From: Chromobacterium sphagni
GTDB taxonomy: Bacteria > Pseudomonadota > Gammaproteobacteria > Burkholderiales > Chromobacteriaceae
DNA length: 64,000 nt
NCBI RefSeq assembly: GCF_001855555.1
Contig: NZ_MKCT01000050.1
Location: 62,001 to 126,000, forward strand
Direction: 5' to 3'
Part shown: one piece after another, positions 45,340 to 54,166 of the stretch
How positions within the stretch are numbered: position 1 is the first letter of the stretch
Layout of the letters: each line of letters opens with the position of its first letter
The notes under the pieces: model-generated
The model's database searches: none
What the model was told of the DNA's origin: nothing
The model's input: only the letters and a program-made list of their open reading frames with translations
Program-made: the position numbers and the translations under genes

Positions 45340-46287
45340 TCAGTGAAAACGCAGCAGCGCGGTCTCGTCCACCCCCACGCCGATTTCGCCGCCGACGAAC
45401 AGCGCTGCGCCCCAGCGCGCCGCCTCCCTGGCGGACAAGGTCAGCACCAGCTCTCCCTGCGCCGCCGCCACTTTGACTCTCGCGCCCTCGGCCAGCGGAA
45501 TCAGCTCGATTACCGTCGCGGCGGGCTGATCCTCTCCCAGCAGAATGGCGGCTGGAGGGATCGCCGCCTGCTCGGTCACGTTGTCGTAACCGATAAAACG
45601 CGCCAGCCAGGCATCCGCCGGCTGCGCCAGCAATTTTTCCGGCGCCGCGCATTGCAGCAGGCGGCCATCTTTCAGCACCGCCACCCGGTCCGCCAGCGCG
45701 AAGGCTTCGTCGCGGTCATGGGTGACGATGATGGCCGGCATGCCGGCCTCGCGCAGCAAGGCGCGAAACTCCCTTTGCAGTTGGCTGCGCAGATCCGCGT
45801 CCAAGCTGGAAAAAGGCTCGTCCAGCAGCAACAGCCGCGGCTGCGTCGCCAGCGCACGCGCCAGCGCCACCCGCTGCTGCTCGCCGCCGGACAGCGTCCA
45901 TACCTTGCGCGCGCCATGCTCGGCCAGGCCCACCCTGGCCAGCATCGCCCCAGCCTGGACCGCCGCCTGGCGCCGGGCGCAGCCCTGCTCGATCAGGCCG
46001 AACATCACATTGCCCAGCGCGTCCAGATGCGGAAACAGCGCGAAATCCTGGAACATCAGCGCGAAGCCGCGCCGCTCCGGCGGCAAGGCTGCCAGGTCGG
46101 TTCCGTCAAAGCGCAGCTCGCCGCTATCCGGCCGCGCCAAACCGGCGATCATCTTCAGCAGCGTGCTCTTGCCGCAGCCGGATGGCCCCAGCAAGGCCAG
46201 CGTCTCGCCAGCGGCCACGTTTAGCGAGATGTCGTCCGCCACCCGGCGCTGGCCGAAACGCTTACTCAGATTTTGCAGCGCCAGCAT
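45340..46287 (-). CDS. thiQ: Thiamine ABC transporter ATP-binding protein, with C-terminal TOBE-like extension
   Basis: A 315-residue ABC ATPase: Walker A GPSGCGKST near 34-42, signature LSGGEQQRVALARAL, Walker B LLLLDEPFSSLD and the switch His in IIVTHDRDEA. About 100 extra C-terminal residues (after 230) look like the TOBE regulatory domain of the PotA/FbpC class; enteric ThiQ lacks this. The TPP riboswitch ahead of the operon and the ThiB/ThiP partners support thiamine or a precursor as substrate. The start overlaps the thiP stop by 26 bp. Confidence 0.85.
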   Translation of the reverse strand: MLALQNLSKRFGQRRVADDISLNVAAGETLALLGPSGCGKSTLLKMIAGLARPDSGELRFDGTDLAALPPERRGFALMFQDFALFPHLDALGNVMFGLIEQGCARRQAAVQAGAMLARVGLAEHGARKVWTLSGGEQQRVALARALATQPRLLLLDEPFSSLDADLRSQLQREFRALLREAGMPAIIVTHDRDEAFALADRVAVLKDGRLLQCAAPEKLLAQPADAWLARFIGYDNVTEQAAIPPAAILLGEDQPAATVIELIPLAEGARVKVAAAQGELVLTLSAREAARWGAALFVGGEIGVGVDETALLRFH

Positions 46288-47833
46288 GGCCGCCCTCCTT
46301 ATGTCCAGCCGGCGCGCCGCCGCTCGACTCGATTATCCAGAACGCCAGCAGCGCCAGCAGCATCAACAGGCAGGACAGTTGCATCGCCGCATCCATATTG
46401 GCCGCGCCGGGCCGGCCCAGCCGCTGGTAGATCAGCGTGGTCAGCGTCAGCCATTCCGGCCGCGACAGGAACAGCGTCACCGCGAACTCTCCCACCGCCG
46501 TCGCCGCGGCGAAAGCCAGGCCGCGCCGCAGCGCCGGCTGCAGCAGCGGCCACTGCACGCGGCGGAACACCCGCCACGGGCCGGCCCCCAGGCTGCGCGC
46601 CGCCTGGGCCCAATGCGGCGGCTGGCCGTCCAGCGCCGAGAGCAAGGCCTTGGACACGAAGGGGTAGGCCAGCAGCGCATAAGCCGCCAACAGCAGGGCC
46701 AACGCCGCGCTCCACTGCGGGTACAGCAGCAAGAGGCCGAAAGCCACGCACACCGGCGAGGCGACGAAAGGCAGGAAAATCAGGGCCCGCAGCGCCAGGC
46801 TGCGGCCGGCGGCCAAAGCGTGGCACAGGCCCAGCGCGCCGGCGGCCAGCACCGTCAGCGCGGTGAAGCGGGCGCTGTTGAACAGCGCCAGCCGGGTATC
46901 CTCATCCCACAAGGCCAGCCAGCTGCCGGCGGCGGCAAGGCCGCGCCACAGCACCGCCAGCAGCGGCAGGCCGGCGAACAACAGCAACACCGCCAAACCC
47001 GCCAGCAGAGCCAGCCTCTCGCGCCAATTTCGCACCGGCTGCAAGGGCAAGGGCTCCACTTTGGCGCTGGTGGCCAGCCTGCGCGCCAGCGCGGCGTAGA
47101 CGGCGGCGATGGTCCCGCACACCAGCAGCACCAGCAGGGCCAGCGCGCCGGCGTCGGCCAGATTCAGTTCGTAAGCCACCAGGGTGTAGATTTCCACTTC
47201 CAGCGTGGCGTAGCGCTGCCCGCCCAGAATCAGGGCCAGGCCAAAGCCGGAGAAACAGTAGAGGAAGACCAGGCACAGGCTGGACAAGAGCCAGGGCAGC
47301 GCCGCCGGCCATTCCACCCGCCAGAAGGCGCGCCAGCGCGTCGCCCCCAGCGTGCGGGCGGCGGCAAGCCGGCTGGCCGGCACCTGTGAGAAGCCGTCGC
47401 AGGCGGCGCGCACCACCAGCGGCAGATTGAAGAACAGGTTGCCGTAAAGCAGCAGCCACGGCGTGTCCTGCAGATTGACGCCGGCCGCGCCCTGCGGGCC
47501 GAACAGCGCCAGCACCCCCATCGCCGCCACCAGGGTGGGCATCACGAAAGGCAGCATCAACAGCCGCAGCAGCAAGCCGCGGCCGGGAAAACGGTAGCGC
47601 GCCAACAGCCAGGCCAGGGGCACGCCGATAAACAGGCACAGCAGGCAGCTGACCGCCGCCTGCAGCAAGGACCAGCCCAGCCGCCAGCGCAGATAGCCGT
47701 CGGCAAACAGGCCGGGACTGATCCTCAGCCCGCCTTCCGCCAGCAGCCGCGCCAGCGGCGCCAGCGCCAGCGCGGACAAGAACAACAAGGGCAGGCCGGC
47801 CAGCGCCAGCCGCCGCGCGTCAAACTGCTTCAA
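46262..47833 (-). CDS. thiP: Thiamine ABC transporter permease ThiP (fused two-domain)
   Basis: A 523-residue permease with about twelve hydrophobic helices and two copies of the ABC-permease EAA motif (about AARTLGATRWRAFWRVEWP in the first half and AARSLGAGPWRVFRRVQWP in the second), the duplicated form of ThiP/FbpB. The start is read as TTG at 47833, in a TTGA overlap with the preceding GNAT stop, with GGAG seven bases upstream; no ATG is suitably placed, and longer frames upstream only overlap the GNAT gene. Function in thiamine uptake is inferred from the riboswitch and from ThiB. Confidence 0.86.
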   Translation of the reverse strand: MKQFDARRLALAGLPLLFLSALALAPLARLLAEGGLRISPGLFADGYLRWRLGWSLLQAAVSCLLCLFIGVPLAWLLARYRFPGRGLLLRLLMLPFVMPTLVAAMGVLALFGPQGAAGVNLQDTPWLLLYGNLFFNLPLVVRAACDGFSQVPASRLAAARTLGATRWRAFWRVEWPAALPWLLSSLCLVFLYCFSGFGLALILGGQRYATLEVEIYTLVAYELNLADAGALALLVLLVCGTIAAVYAALARRLATSAKVEPLPLQPVRNWRERLALLAGLAVLLLFAGLPLLAVLWRGLAAAGSWLALWDEDTRLALFNSARFTALTVLAAGALGLCHALAAGRSLALRALIFLPFVASPVCVAFGLLLLYPQWSAALALLLAAYALLAYPFVSKALLSALDGQPPHWAQAARSLGAGPWRVFRRVQWPLLQPALRRGLAFAAATAVGEFAVTLFLSRPEWLTLTTLIYQRLGRPGAANMDAAMQLSCLLMLLALLAFWIIESSGGAPAGHKEGGHAGAAKSE

Positions 47834-48384
47834 ATACTTGCTCCAGACAACGGCCAATCGGCCGTCAACACCTCTTCGCAACCCTCGTCGTCGCGCACCT
47901 GGGCCACCTTGGCGAAGCCCAGCTGCGCCGCCAGCCGCTGCGACGGCAGGTTGTCCGGCGCTATCGACAGCACCAGCCGCTGCACTCCGCCCTGCCCAGC
48001 CGCCCAGCCCGCCATCGCCAGCAGCGCCTCGCGCGCATAGCCCAGGCGGCGGAAAGCCGGGTAGACGGCGTATCCCAGCTCGACGTCGCCGTGGCCCCGC
48101 AGATAGGGATGGCCCGGCAGGGTGTGAAAATTGATATGCCCCACCATCGCCAGATCGTCGCGGCGCAGCATGGCGCGCACCGACCACGGCGCATACTCCG
48201 GCTGTTGCGCCATGTCGTCCAGCCGCATCGCCATCAGTTCACCCTCCGCCAGCCAGCCGGCGTCCGGCTGGCAACCCAGCGCCGCCGCCGCGGCGTCGAT
48301 ATCGCCGCGCAGGCAGGCTTGCAGGAAGTCTGCGCTCATATGGCGCAGGATCAGACGAGGGGCGACAATATCCTCGATCATCAT
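47830..48384 (-). CDS. GNAT-family N-acetyltransferase (RimJ/RimL-like) within thi operon
   Basis: A 184-residue acetyltransferase. The RimJ/RimL-type pattern is visible: APRLILRHMSADFLQACLRG at the N-terminus, VGHINFHTLPG, then ELGYAVYPAFRRLGYAREAL with the acetyl-CoA loop and the C-terminal NLPSQRLAAQLGFAKV. Such enzymes acetylate ribosomal proteins, antibiotics or small amines. It lies between thiB (52 bp) and thiP (4-bp overlap), so it is controlled by the same TPP riboswitch. A role in thiamine salvage has no direct support. The ATG at 48384 was preferred to a TTG at 48408 without a ribosome binding site. Confidence 0.82.
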   Translation of the reverse strand: MMIEDIVAPRLILRHMSADFLQACLRGDIDAAAAALGCQPDAGWLAEGELMAMRLDDMAQQPEYAPWSVRAMLRRDDLAMVGHINFHTLPGHPYLRGHGDVELGYAVYPAFRRLGYAREALLAMAGWAAGQGGVQRLVLSIAPDNLPSQRLAAQLGFAKVAQVRDDEGCEEVLTADWPLSGASI

Positions 48385-48436
48385 GACGTTTCGCTCAGTT
48401 TCAGACAAACCGGCATTATCGACCCGTCAAGCCGGA

Positions 48437-49453
48437 CTAGCCAGCCGACTTCAACACCACCCGCGTCCAGCGGCTGATCCAGCCGCGCTGCTTGGCGGCC
48501 AGGGTGGCGGCATCCGGCGTGTCGTGCGAAACCGGCAGCAACGAGTGCTTGAATACCGGATCCAGCGCGATATTGTCCGCCGCCGGGTACATCCACATCC
48601 GGGTGGGGATGTCTTTCTGTACCGCGTCGGAACGCAGGAAAGCGATGAACTGCTGCGCCAGTTGCGGTTCCTTGCCGCCCTTGACCAGCGCCGCGCCCTC
48701 CACCTGACGGAACACCGTGCCCGGCAGCAACAGGTTGGCGGTAGGCGCTTCGGCAGGCTTCTCCTTGCTGTAGAACACCTCCGCCGCCGGGCTGGTGGCG
48801 TAGCTCACCACGATGGGGCGGCCGCCGCCGTTCTTGGAGAAATCGGTGTAATAAGCCTCGGTCCAACCCTTGCTCACCTTCACGCCGTTGTCGCGCAGCT
48901 TGCCCCACAAGGCGAAGGCCTTGTCCTCGCCCAGCGCATGGATGGTGGACGCCAGGAAGGCCAGGCCCGGGCTGGAGGTGGCGGGATTCTCCACCACCAG
49001 CAGGTCCCTGTAGGCCGGCTGGGTCAGATCGTCCAACGACCTGGGCAGCGCCAGCTTGCGCTTGGCGAACCAGGCCTTGTCGTAGTTGAGGGTGACGTAG
49101 CCGTAGTCGATGGCGACCGCGCCGGGCAAACTCACCTTGCCGCCGCGCGCCAGTTCCGCCGGCAGCGGCGCCAGCACGCCAGCCTGCTGCGCCTTGCCGA
49201 TCAGGCTGTTGTCCAGGCCGAACACCACGTCGGCGATCGGGTTGGACTTAGTCAGGATCAGCTTATTGGCCATCTCGCCGGCGTCGCCGGCCTTGATGAT
49301 GGACACCTTGGCACCGTATTGCTTTTCGAACGCCGCCAACAGCGGCTTGTCTACGCTGAACGAACTGTGGGCCAGCACGCGCAATTCCGCCGCCTGAACA
49401 GGCAGGCAGGCCAGGCTCAAAACGATGATGGCGAGTTTGGGGAACAACTTCAT
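48437..49453 (-). CDS. thiB: Thiamine ABC transporter substrate-binding protein ThiB
   Basis: A 338-residue periplasmic protein with a signal peptide (1-21, ending VQA). The family pattern is clear: ELRVLAHSSFSVDKPLLAAF, NPIADVVFGLDNSLIGKAQQ, VAIDYGYVTLNYDKAWF, and RPIVVSYATSPAAEVFY with the aromatic residues that stack on the thiamine pyrimidine. It delivers thiamine, TMP or TPP to ThiPQ. It is the first gene after the TPP riboswitch. The ribosome binding site CGGAGA lies inside a hairpin (49461-49483). Confidence 0.92.
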   Translation of the reverse strand: MKLFPKLAIIVLSLACLPVQAAELRVLAHSSFSVDKPLLAAFEKQYGAKVSIIKAGDAGEMANKLILTKSNPIADVVFGLDNSLIGKAQQAGVLAPLPAELARGGKVSLPGAVAIDYGYVTLNYDKAWFAKRKLALPRSLDDLTQPAYRDLLVVENPATSSPGLAFLASTIHALGEDKAFALWGKLRDNGVKVSKGWTEAYYTDFSKNGGGRPIVVSYATSPAAEVFYSKEKPAEAPTANLLLPGTVFRQVEGAALVKGGKEPQLAQQFIAFLRSDAVQKDIPTRMWMYPAADNIALDPVFKHSLLPVSHDTPDAATLAAKQRGWISRWTRVVLKSAG

Positions 49454-49460
49454 GGACAAT

Positions 49461-49483
49461 CTCCGTGCGGTGAAACCACGGAG
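49461..49483 (-). promoter_or_regulatory. Hairpin sequestering the thiB ribosome binding site
   Basis: On the minus strand CTCCGTG and CACGGAG form a 7-bp stem with a nine-base loop, and the right arm contains the thiB Shine-Dalgarno GGAG. It lies between the TPP aptamer and the start codon. This is the expected form of a translational expression platform: the stem would hide the site when TPP is bound. Confidence 0.65.
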
Positions 49484-49511
49484 CAAGCAGGCAAGGCGGG
49501 CGATATCCCGC

Positions 49512-49592
49512 ACATCACGCTCCCTCCGCTGGCATGATCCAGATCAGGTTCTCAGGGTGTCTCTCAGCCCGTTTGCAGGGCACCCCCGGTGA
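49512..49592 (-). ncRNA. TPP riboswitch (THI element)
   Basis: The minus strand reads GGGGGTGCCC, then GGCTGAGAGACACCC, then GAACCTGATCTGGATCATGC and CAGCGGAGGGA. These are the conserved parts of the thiamine pyrophosphate aptamer: the CUGAGA helix and the ACCUGAUCUGG(A)UNAUGCCAGCG box. It precedes thiB by about 60 bases and controls the thiB-GNAT-thiP-thiQ operon. Confidence 0.95.
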
Positions 49593-49720
49593 CAGGGCGA
49601 CAGTATAGCGCAGATGCGGCCATACAACTTAACACTCTGGCCCCACCGCTTAACACCGGTATTAGAACAAATGGCTAAGCTGAGAAACGAACCCGCTTTT
49701 GGCTATCCGTGGTGAAAACA

Positions 49721-51166
49721 ATGATCAAAAACATCCTGCTGGGCGCCTCCCTGTGCAGCCTGCCCATACTGGCCATGGCCGACATAGGCATAGACGGCGC
49801 CCGCCATCTGCTGCTGCGCACCGGCTTCGGCGCCAATCCGGCGCAGATCGCCGTGTACGCGCCGCTCAGCCGGGAGGCGGCGGTGGACAAGGTGCTGGCG
49901 GCCACCGCCACCCAGGCCGTCACCCCGCCGCCCAGCTGGGCCAACGACCCCTTCGAGCGTCCCGGCCAGCCCGGCCTCACCGAAGAGCAGAAAAAGACGC
50001 TGCAGCAGGAGCGCAACCAACATGCGGTGGAACTGCGCAGCTGGTGGCTGACCGAGATGCGCAACACGCCGTCGCCGCTGACCGAGAAGATGACCCTGTT
50101 CTGGCACAACCACTTTGTCTCGGCGCTGGACAAGGTGAGGTCGCCGCAAATGATGTACCAGCAGAACCTGCTGCTGCGCCATTACGCGCTGGGCGACTTC
50201 GGCCAGCTCTTGCACGCGGTGGCGCGCGACCCGGCGATGATGCGCTACCTGGACACCGCCAACAACCGCAAGGAACAACCCAACGAGAACTTCGCCCGCG
50301 AGGTGATGGAGCTGTTCACGCTGGGCGAGGGCCATTACAGCGAACAGGACATCCGCGAGGCGGCGCGCGCCTTCACCGGCTGGGGGCTGGACCATGATGA
50401 CCAGTTCATCGTGCGACCGCGGCTGCGCGATACCGGCGAGAAGACGATCTTCGGCCAGCGCGGCAATTTCGACGGCAACGACGTGATCGACCTGCTGCTG
50501 CAACAGCCTGCCACCGCGGTCTTCGTCACCAACAAGCTGTGGCGCAACTTCGTGTCGCCGACGCCCGACCCGGCGACAGTGGGCCGGCTGGCCGAGCAGT
50601 TCCGCCGCAGCCATTACCAGATCAAGCCGCTGCTGCGGGCCATGCTGCTGACGCCGCAGTTCTGGCGCAGCCAGGGCCAGTTGGTGAAATCGCCGGTGGA
50701 ACTGACCGTCGGCACCCTGGTCACCTTCGACCTGATGCCGGCCGACTGGCGGGTGATAGCCGGCCTCAACCGCCAGTTGGGCCAGGACCTGTTCGCTCCG
50801 CCCAACGTCAAGGGCTGGCCCGGCGGCGAAGCCTGGATCAACAGCGCCACCCTGCTCACCCGCAAGCAGTTCCTCGACCGCATCGCTCACGACGCCGCCC
50901 CCGCGCGCGACGCCTTCGCCCAGGCCGACGGCGACATGAGCGAAATGGCCGGCCGCGAGGCGCGCATCCGCCGTTTTGCCGCCAACGGCCTCAACTCGAT
51001 GAAGCTGCAGCCCGACGAATGGGCGGCCATCTATCATGCACGCAGCGCCACCGACAGCGCCCGCCTGTTGCTGGCGCTGCCGCCCGCCAATCCCCTGCCG
51101 CCGGATACCAGCGGCGCCAAAGCCATCGCCCAGCTGCTGCTGGACCCGGCCTACCAGGTTGAGTAA
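49721..51166 (+). CDS. DUF1800-family protein, exported
   Basis: A 481-residue protein with a Sec signal (1-20, ending AMA). The DUF1800 pattern is present: ARHLLLRTGFGANPAQI near the start, KMTLFWHNHFVSALDKV, NENFAREVMELFTLGEG, AARAFTGWG and LFAPPNVKGWPGGEAWINS. The function is not known, although these proteins almost always occur next to a DUF1501 gene, as here (10 bp gap). GTG codons at 49709 and 49712 are alternative starts. The pair probably forms an envelope complex, but this is inference. Confidence 0.9.
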   Translation: MIKNILLGASLCSLPILAMADIGIDGARHLLLRTGFGANPAQIAVYAPLSREAAVDKVLAATATQAVTPPPSWANDPFERPGQPGLTEEQKKTLQQERNQHAVELRSWWLTEMRNTPSPLTEKMTLFWHNHFVSALDKVRSPQMMYQQNLLLRHYALGDFGQLLHAVARDPAMMRYLDTANNRKEQPNENFAREVMELFTLGEGHYSEQDIREAARAFTGWGLDHDDQFIVRPRLRDTGEKTIFGQRGNFDGNDVIDLLLQQPATAVFVTNKLWRNFVSPTPDPATVGRLAEQFRRSHYQIKPLLRAMLLTPQFWRSQGQLVKSPVELTVGTLVTFDLMPADWRVIAGLNRQLGQDLFAPPNVKGWPGGEAWINSATLLTRKQFLDRIAHDAAPARDAFAQADGDMSEMAGREARIRRFAANGLNSMKLQPDEWAAIYHARSATDSARLLLALPPANPLPPDTSGAKAIAQLLLDPAYQVE

Positions 51167-51176
51167 GGAAACCGCC

Positions 51177-52355
51177 ATGTTCAAGCGACGCGAATTTCTC
51201 AAGACCATGGGCGCCGGACTGATGGTGTCGGTGCTGCCCAACCTCAGTTGGGCGCTGGCGCCTGCCGGCTATCAACGGCTGCTGGTGCTGGTGGAGTTGA
51301 AAGGCGGCAACGACGGCCTCAACACCGTGGTGCCCTACGCCAGCGCCGATTACTACCGGCTGCGCCCCGGCATCGCCATCGCCCGCGAGCAGGTGTTGCA
51401 GCTGAACGGCGAGGTCGGCCTGAATCCAGCGCTGTCGCCGCTGATGCCGCTGTGGCAGGACCAGCAGCTGGCGCTATTGCAGGGCGTCGGTTACCCCGAG
51501 CCCAATCTATCGCACTTCCGCTCGATAGAAATCTGGGATACCGCCTCCGCCAGCCAGCAATACCTGAGCGAAGGCTGGCTGACCCGGCTGTTCCGCGAGC
51601 AGCCGACGCCGAAAAACTTCGCCGCCGACGGCGTGGTGCTGTCCAGCCAAGTGCTGGGGCCGCTGGACGGCGGCTCGCGCGCGGTGGTGCTGTCCAATCC
51701 GCAGGATTTCGCGCGCCAGGCCAAGCTGGTGGCCGACCAGCAGCCCGGCCACGCCGGCTCGGCGCTGGAGCACATCCTGAAAGTGGAAGGCGACATCCGC
51801 CAGGCCGCGGCCAGCCTGGCCCCGCTGCCGCGCACTGCCGCCAGCGAATCGCCGATGGCCGGACCCAAACCGAACGGCGGCTTCGGCCAGGCGGTGCGCA
51901 CGCTCTCCGACACCCTGTCGCGCGGCGTAGACATCGCCGTCGCCCGCATCACCCTCACCGGCTTCGACACCCACGGCAACCAGCAGCCGGTGCAGGCGCG
52001 GCTGCTGGCCGAACTGGCCGACGGCCTGGCCCAGTTGCGCAGCGAGCTGAGCCAGCAAGGCCGCTGGGACGATACCCTGGTTCTCAGCTATGCCGAATTC
52101 GGCCGCCGCCCGCGCGAGAACGGTAACCGCGGCACCGACCACGGCACCGCCAGCGTCCACTTCGCCGCCGGCGGGCGGGTGCATGGCGGGCTATACGGCC
52201 AGACGCCGCAGCTGGCCGGCGTCAGCGACGGCAATCTGCAGCACGCGATAGATTTCCGCCAGGTCTACGCCACCGCGATAGACAGCTGGTGGGGCAAGGA
52301 CAGCCGCAATGTGCTGGGCGGACGTTTCCGCCCGCTGCCGATACTCAAGGCCTGA
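51177..52355 (+). CDS. DUF1501-family protein with Tat signal
   Basis: A 392-residue protein. The N-terminus KRREFLKTMGAG followed by a hydrophobic stretch and ALA is a twin-arginine signal, so it is exported folded. The mature part has the sulfatase-like DUF1501 pattern: LVLVELKGGNDGLNTVVPY, NLSHFRSIEIWDTAS, GFDTHGNQ and YAEFGRRPRENGNRGTDHGT, whose Asp/His/Glu residues recall metal ligands of the alkaline-phosphatase superfamily. AAGGA lies upstream of the ATG. The exact reaction is unknown. Confidence 0.9.
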   Translation: MFKRREFLKTMGAGLMVSVLPNLSWALAPAGYQRLLVLVELKGGNDGLNTVVPYASADYYRLRPGIAIAREQVLQLNGEVGLNPALSPLMPLWQDQQLALLQGVGYPEPNLSHFRSIEIWDTASASQQYLSEGWLTRLFREQPTPKNFAADGVVLSSQVLGPLDGGSRAVVLSNPQDFARQAKLVADQQPGHAGSALEHILKVEGDIRQAAASLAPLPRTAASESPMAGPKPNGGFGQAVRTLSDTLSRGVDIAVARITLTGFDTHGNQQPVQARLLAELADGLAQLRSELSQQGRWDDTLVLSYAEFGRRPRENGNRGTDHGTASVHFAAGGRVHGGLYGQTPQLAGVSDGNLQHAIDFRQVYATAIDSWWGKDSRNVLGGRFRPLPILKA

Positions 52356-52374
52356 GCCGCCCCAGCGCGCCGCC

Positions 52375-53160
52375 TCAATCGACGGGATAGGCCTCGGCGA
52401 AGTTGCGGCGGTAGATGGCCGGCAAGGTGCCGTCGCGCTTCATTTCCCGCAGCGCGCCGTCAAACGCGCGGAACAGCGGCTCCGGCACGCTGCCGCGGCT
52501 GAAAACGAAATAGGCGTCGCCGACATACCAGGACAGCGCCAGCGGCGCGACCGCCGGCTTGGCCGGCAAACCGCTCAAGATGCCGCGCGCCGCGTTGCCT
52601 GACGCCAGCAGCAGATCCACCCGCCCCAGCTGCAGCTTGCGCAGATTGCCCTCCAGCTCTCCTCCCACCTCCACACGGACATTGGCGGGCAGTGCCCGCA
52701 GCCATGCATCCAGCTGCGGGCCGAAGCTGTCGCCGCGCGTGATGCCCAGGGTCAGCGGCCCCAGTCTGCCGATATCCTCCAGACGGCGCACCTTCCAGCG
52801 GTCGACACGCTCGGCCCGGGCCCAGAAGCGGATGAAGGTGGGGCTGTAGCCGGAGGCGAACCAGGCGAACCGTTCGCGCGCGGGGGTTTTCAGCGCCTGC
52901 ATCGCGATATCCAGCTGACCGGTCTGCAATTGCTGCAACGTGCGCGGCCAAGGCGTCTGGCGGTATTCCAAGGTGCAGCCCAGTCTTTGCGCCGCGGCGT
53001 TGAGCACCTCCACCGCATAGCCGGCCATCCGGCCCTGGGTGGTGCGGTAGTGGAATGGCGGCCACTGATCCCAACCCACGCTCAGCGGCCGCGGACACAG
53101 TCCGGCCGCCATCGCGGGCGCGCACAAAACGCATAGCCAGATCTCATGGCGGATTTTCAA
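52375..53160 (-). CDS. Periplasmic solute-binding protein, amino-acid (PAAT) type
   Basis: A 261-residue binding protein of the cystine/lysine-arginine-ornithine class (SBP_bac_3). The signal peptide KIRHEIWLCVLCAPAMAAG starts at a TTG at 53160 with a GGAGG site just upstream. The mature part has the usual VGWDQWPPFHYRTTQGRMAGYAVEV... opening (in part), LDIAMQALKTPARERFAWF, and the closing MKRDGTLPAIYRRNF. No permease or ATPase gene is adjacent; such orphan proteins often act as sensors or have lost transport. The ligand is unknown. Confidence 0.85.
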   Translation of the reverse strand: MKIRHEIWLCVLCAPAMAAGLCPRPLSVGWDQWPPFHYRTTQGRMAGYAVEVLNAAAQRLGCTLEYRQTPWPRTLQQLQTGQLDIAMQALKTPARERFAWFASGYSPTFIRFWARAERVDRWKVRRLEDIGRLGPLTLGITRGDSFGPQLDAWLRALPANVRVEVGGELEGNLRKLQLGRVDLLLASGNAARGILSGLPAKPAVAPLALSWYVGDAYFVFSRGSVPEPLFRAFDGALREMKRDGTLPAIYRRNFAEAYPVD

Positions 53161-53316
53161 TGCCCCTCCCCTCGCGATGCCGGCGCGGCTGCCGGAACCG
53201 GTTTGTGGCTTAGCCGGTAGTTCTCTAGAATGTAGGATAGAATCAAATGGCCGACGCTTGACGGCCAGGCCGCGCTCGTCCCGAAAATATAGTCCGCTTA
53301 AAGAACGCAATCGCAG

Positions 53317-54147
53317 ATGACCACTCCCGCCAGCGCGCAAAACAATCCTCCTACCCATCAGGCGGAAGACATTCCTCTGCCGCCGCCGGAAAACGAGATC
53401 AACCTGGCCAATCTGGCCATGCCTCTGGGCGAAACCATCCTCACGCTGAATATGGAAGGCGGCCCCATCTACGGCATCTTGCAGCGCAGCCGGGCGATGA
53501 CCGCGCAATCCGACTATTTCCGCCTGCAATTCCGCGGCTACGCCCGCGCCGACGGCCAGCACTGGCAGATGTTGGAGGGGGACGACAACCGCTTCCACGC
53601 CGTGTACAACGTCGCCTGGATACGAGTGGATCGACCGAGCAAGACCGTCACCTTCGGCCCCAAGAGCGGGGTGAGCTGCAGCCCGGGCCTAGTGGGCAGC
53701 AATCTGGAAACCTATCTGTTCGCCAACATCATCGCCTGGGCCAAGGGCATCTATCCCGACTACGCGATCACCCCCGGCCTGGTCACCATGGGTCAGAGCA
53801 ACTCCGAGGAAGAGCGGCTGCAGCGGCATGCCTTCTTCGCCACCCAGGGCTTCCAGTTCGAATGGCAGGACCCGGCCCAACGCAGCGCGCTGTACTTCAA
53901 GGACAAGGTGAACAAGCTGCTGGGCGTCTGGAACAAGGACGCGATCAAGGAGTTCGGCGGCGAAGACATGCTGAAGACGCTGGCCAACCAGGACGAGACC
54001 AGGGCGTCGATGCAGCAGAGGATAGACCAGCTGGAAGGCGCGCACGACAGCATCAAGCGTGCGCTGCAAAAAGAAAAAAGCACTTCGCAGATCCTGACCG
54101 GCGTGCTGGTGCTGGTGGCCATCCTGGCGCTGTGGGCCGTGCTGTAG
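53317..54147 (+). CDS. Hypothetical tail-anchored protein with coiled coil
   Basis: A 276-residue protein not assigned to a family. A Pro-rich N-terminus (1-30) leads into a soluble domain of about 190 residues, then a helical coiled coil (about 225-255, ASMQQRIDQLEGAHDSIKRA) and a single C-terminal membrane helix (about 259-276, ILTGVLVLVAILALWAVL). There is no signal peptide, so it would be anchored by its tail with the bulk in the cytoplasm. The stretch EEERLQRHAFFATQGFQFEW faintly recalls the end of a GNAT domain, but no acetyl-CoA loop is visible. It is convergent with the MarR-like gene. Confidence 0.75.
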   Translation: MTTPASAQNNPPTHQAEDIPLPPPENEINLANLAMPLGETILTLNMEGGPIYGILQRSRAMTAQSDYFRLQFRGYARADGQHWQMLEGDDNRFHAVYNVAWIRVDRPSKTVTFGPKSGVSCSPGLVGSNLETYLFANIIAWAKGIYPDYAITPGLVTMGQSNSEEERLQRHAFFATQGFQFEWQDPAQRSALYFKDKVNKLLGVWNKDAIKEFGGEDMLKTLANQDETRASMQQRIDQLEGAHDSIKRALQKEKSTSQILTGVLVLVAILALWAVL

Positions 54148-54166
54148 ACCTCAGCCCGGCCAAGCT

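Noticed and set aside
47834..48187. N-terminal extension of thiP
   Set aside because: It overlaps the GNAT gene on the same strand in another frame and lacks permease features; a TTG start with a ribosome binding site is available at 47833.
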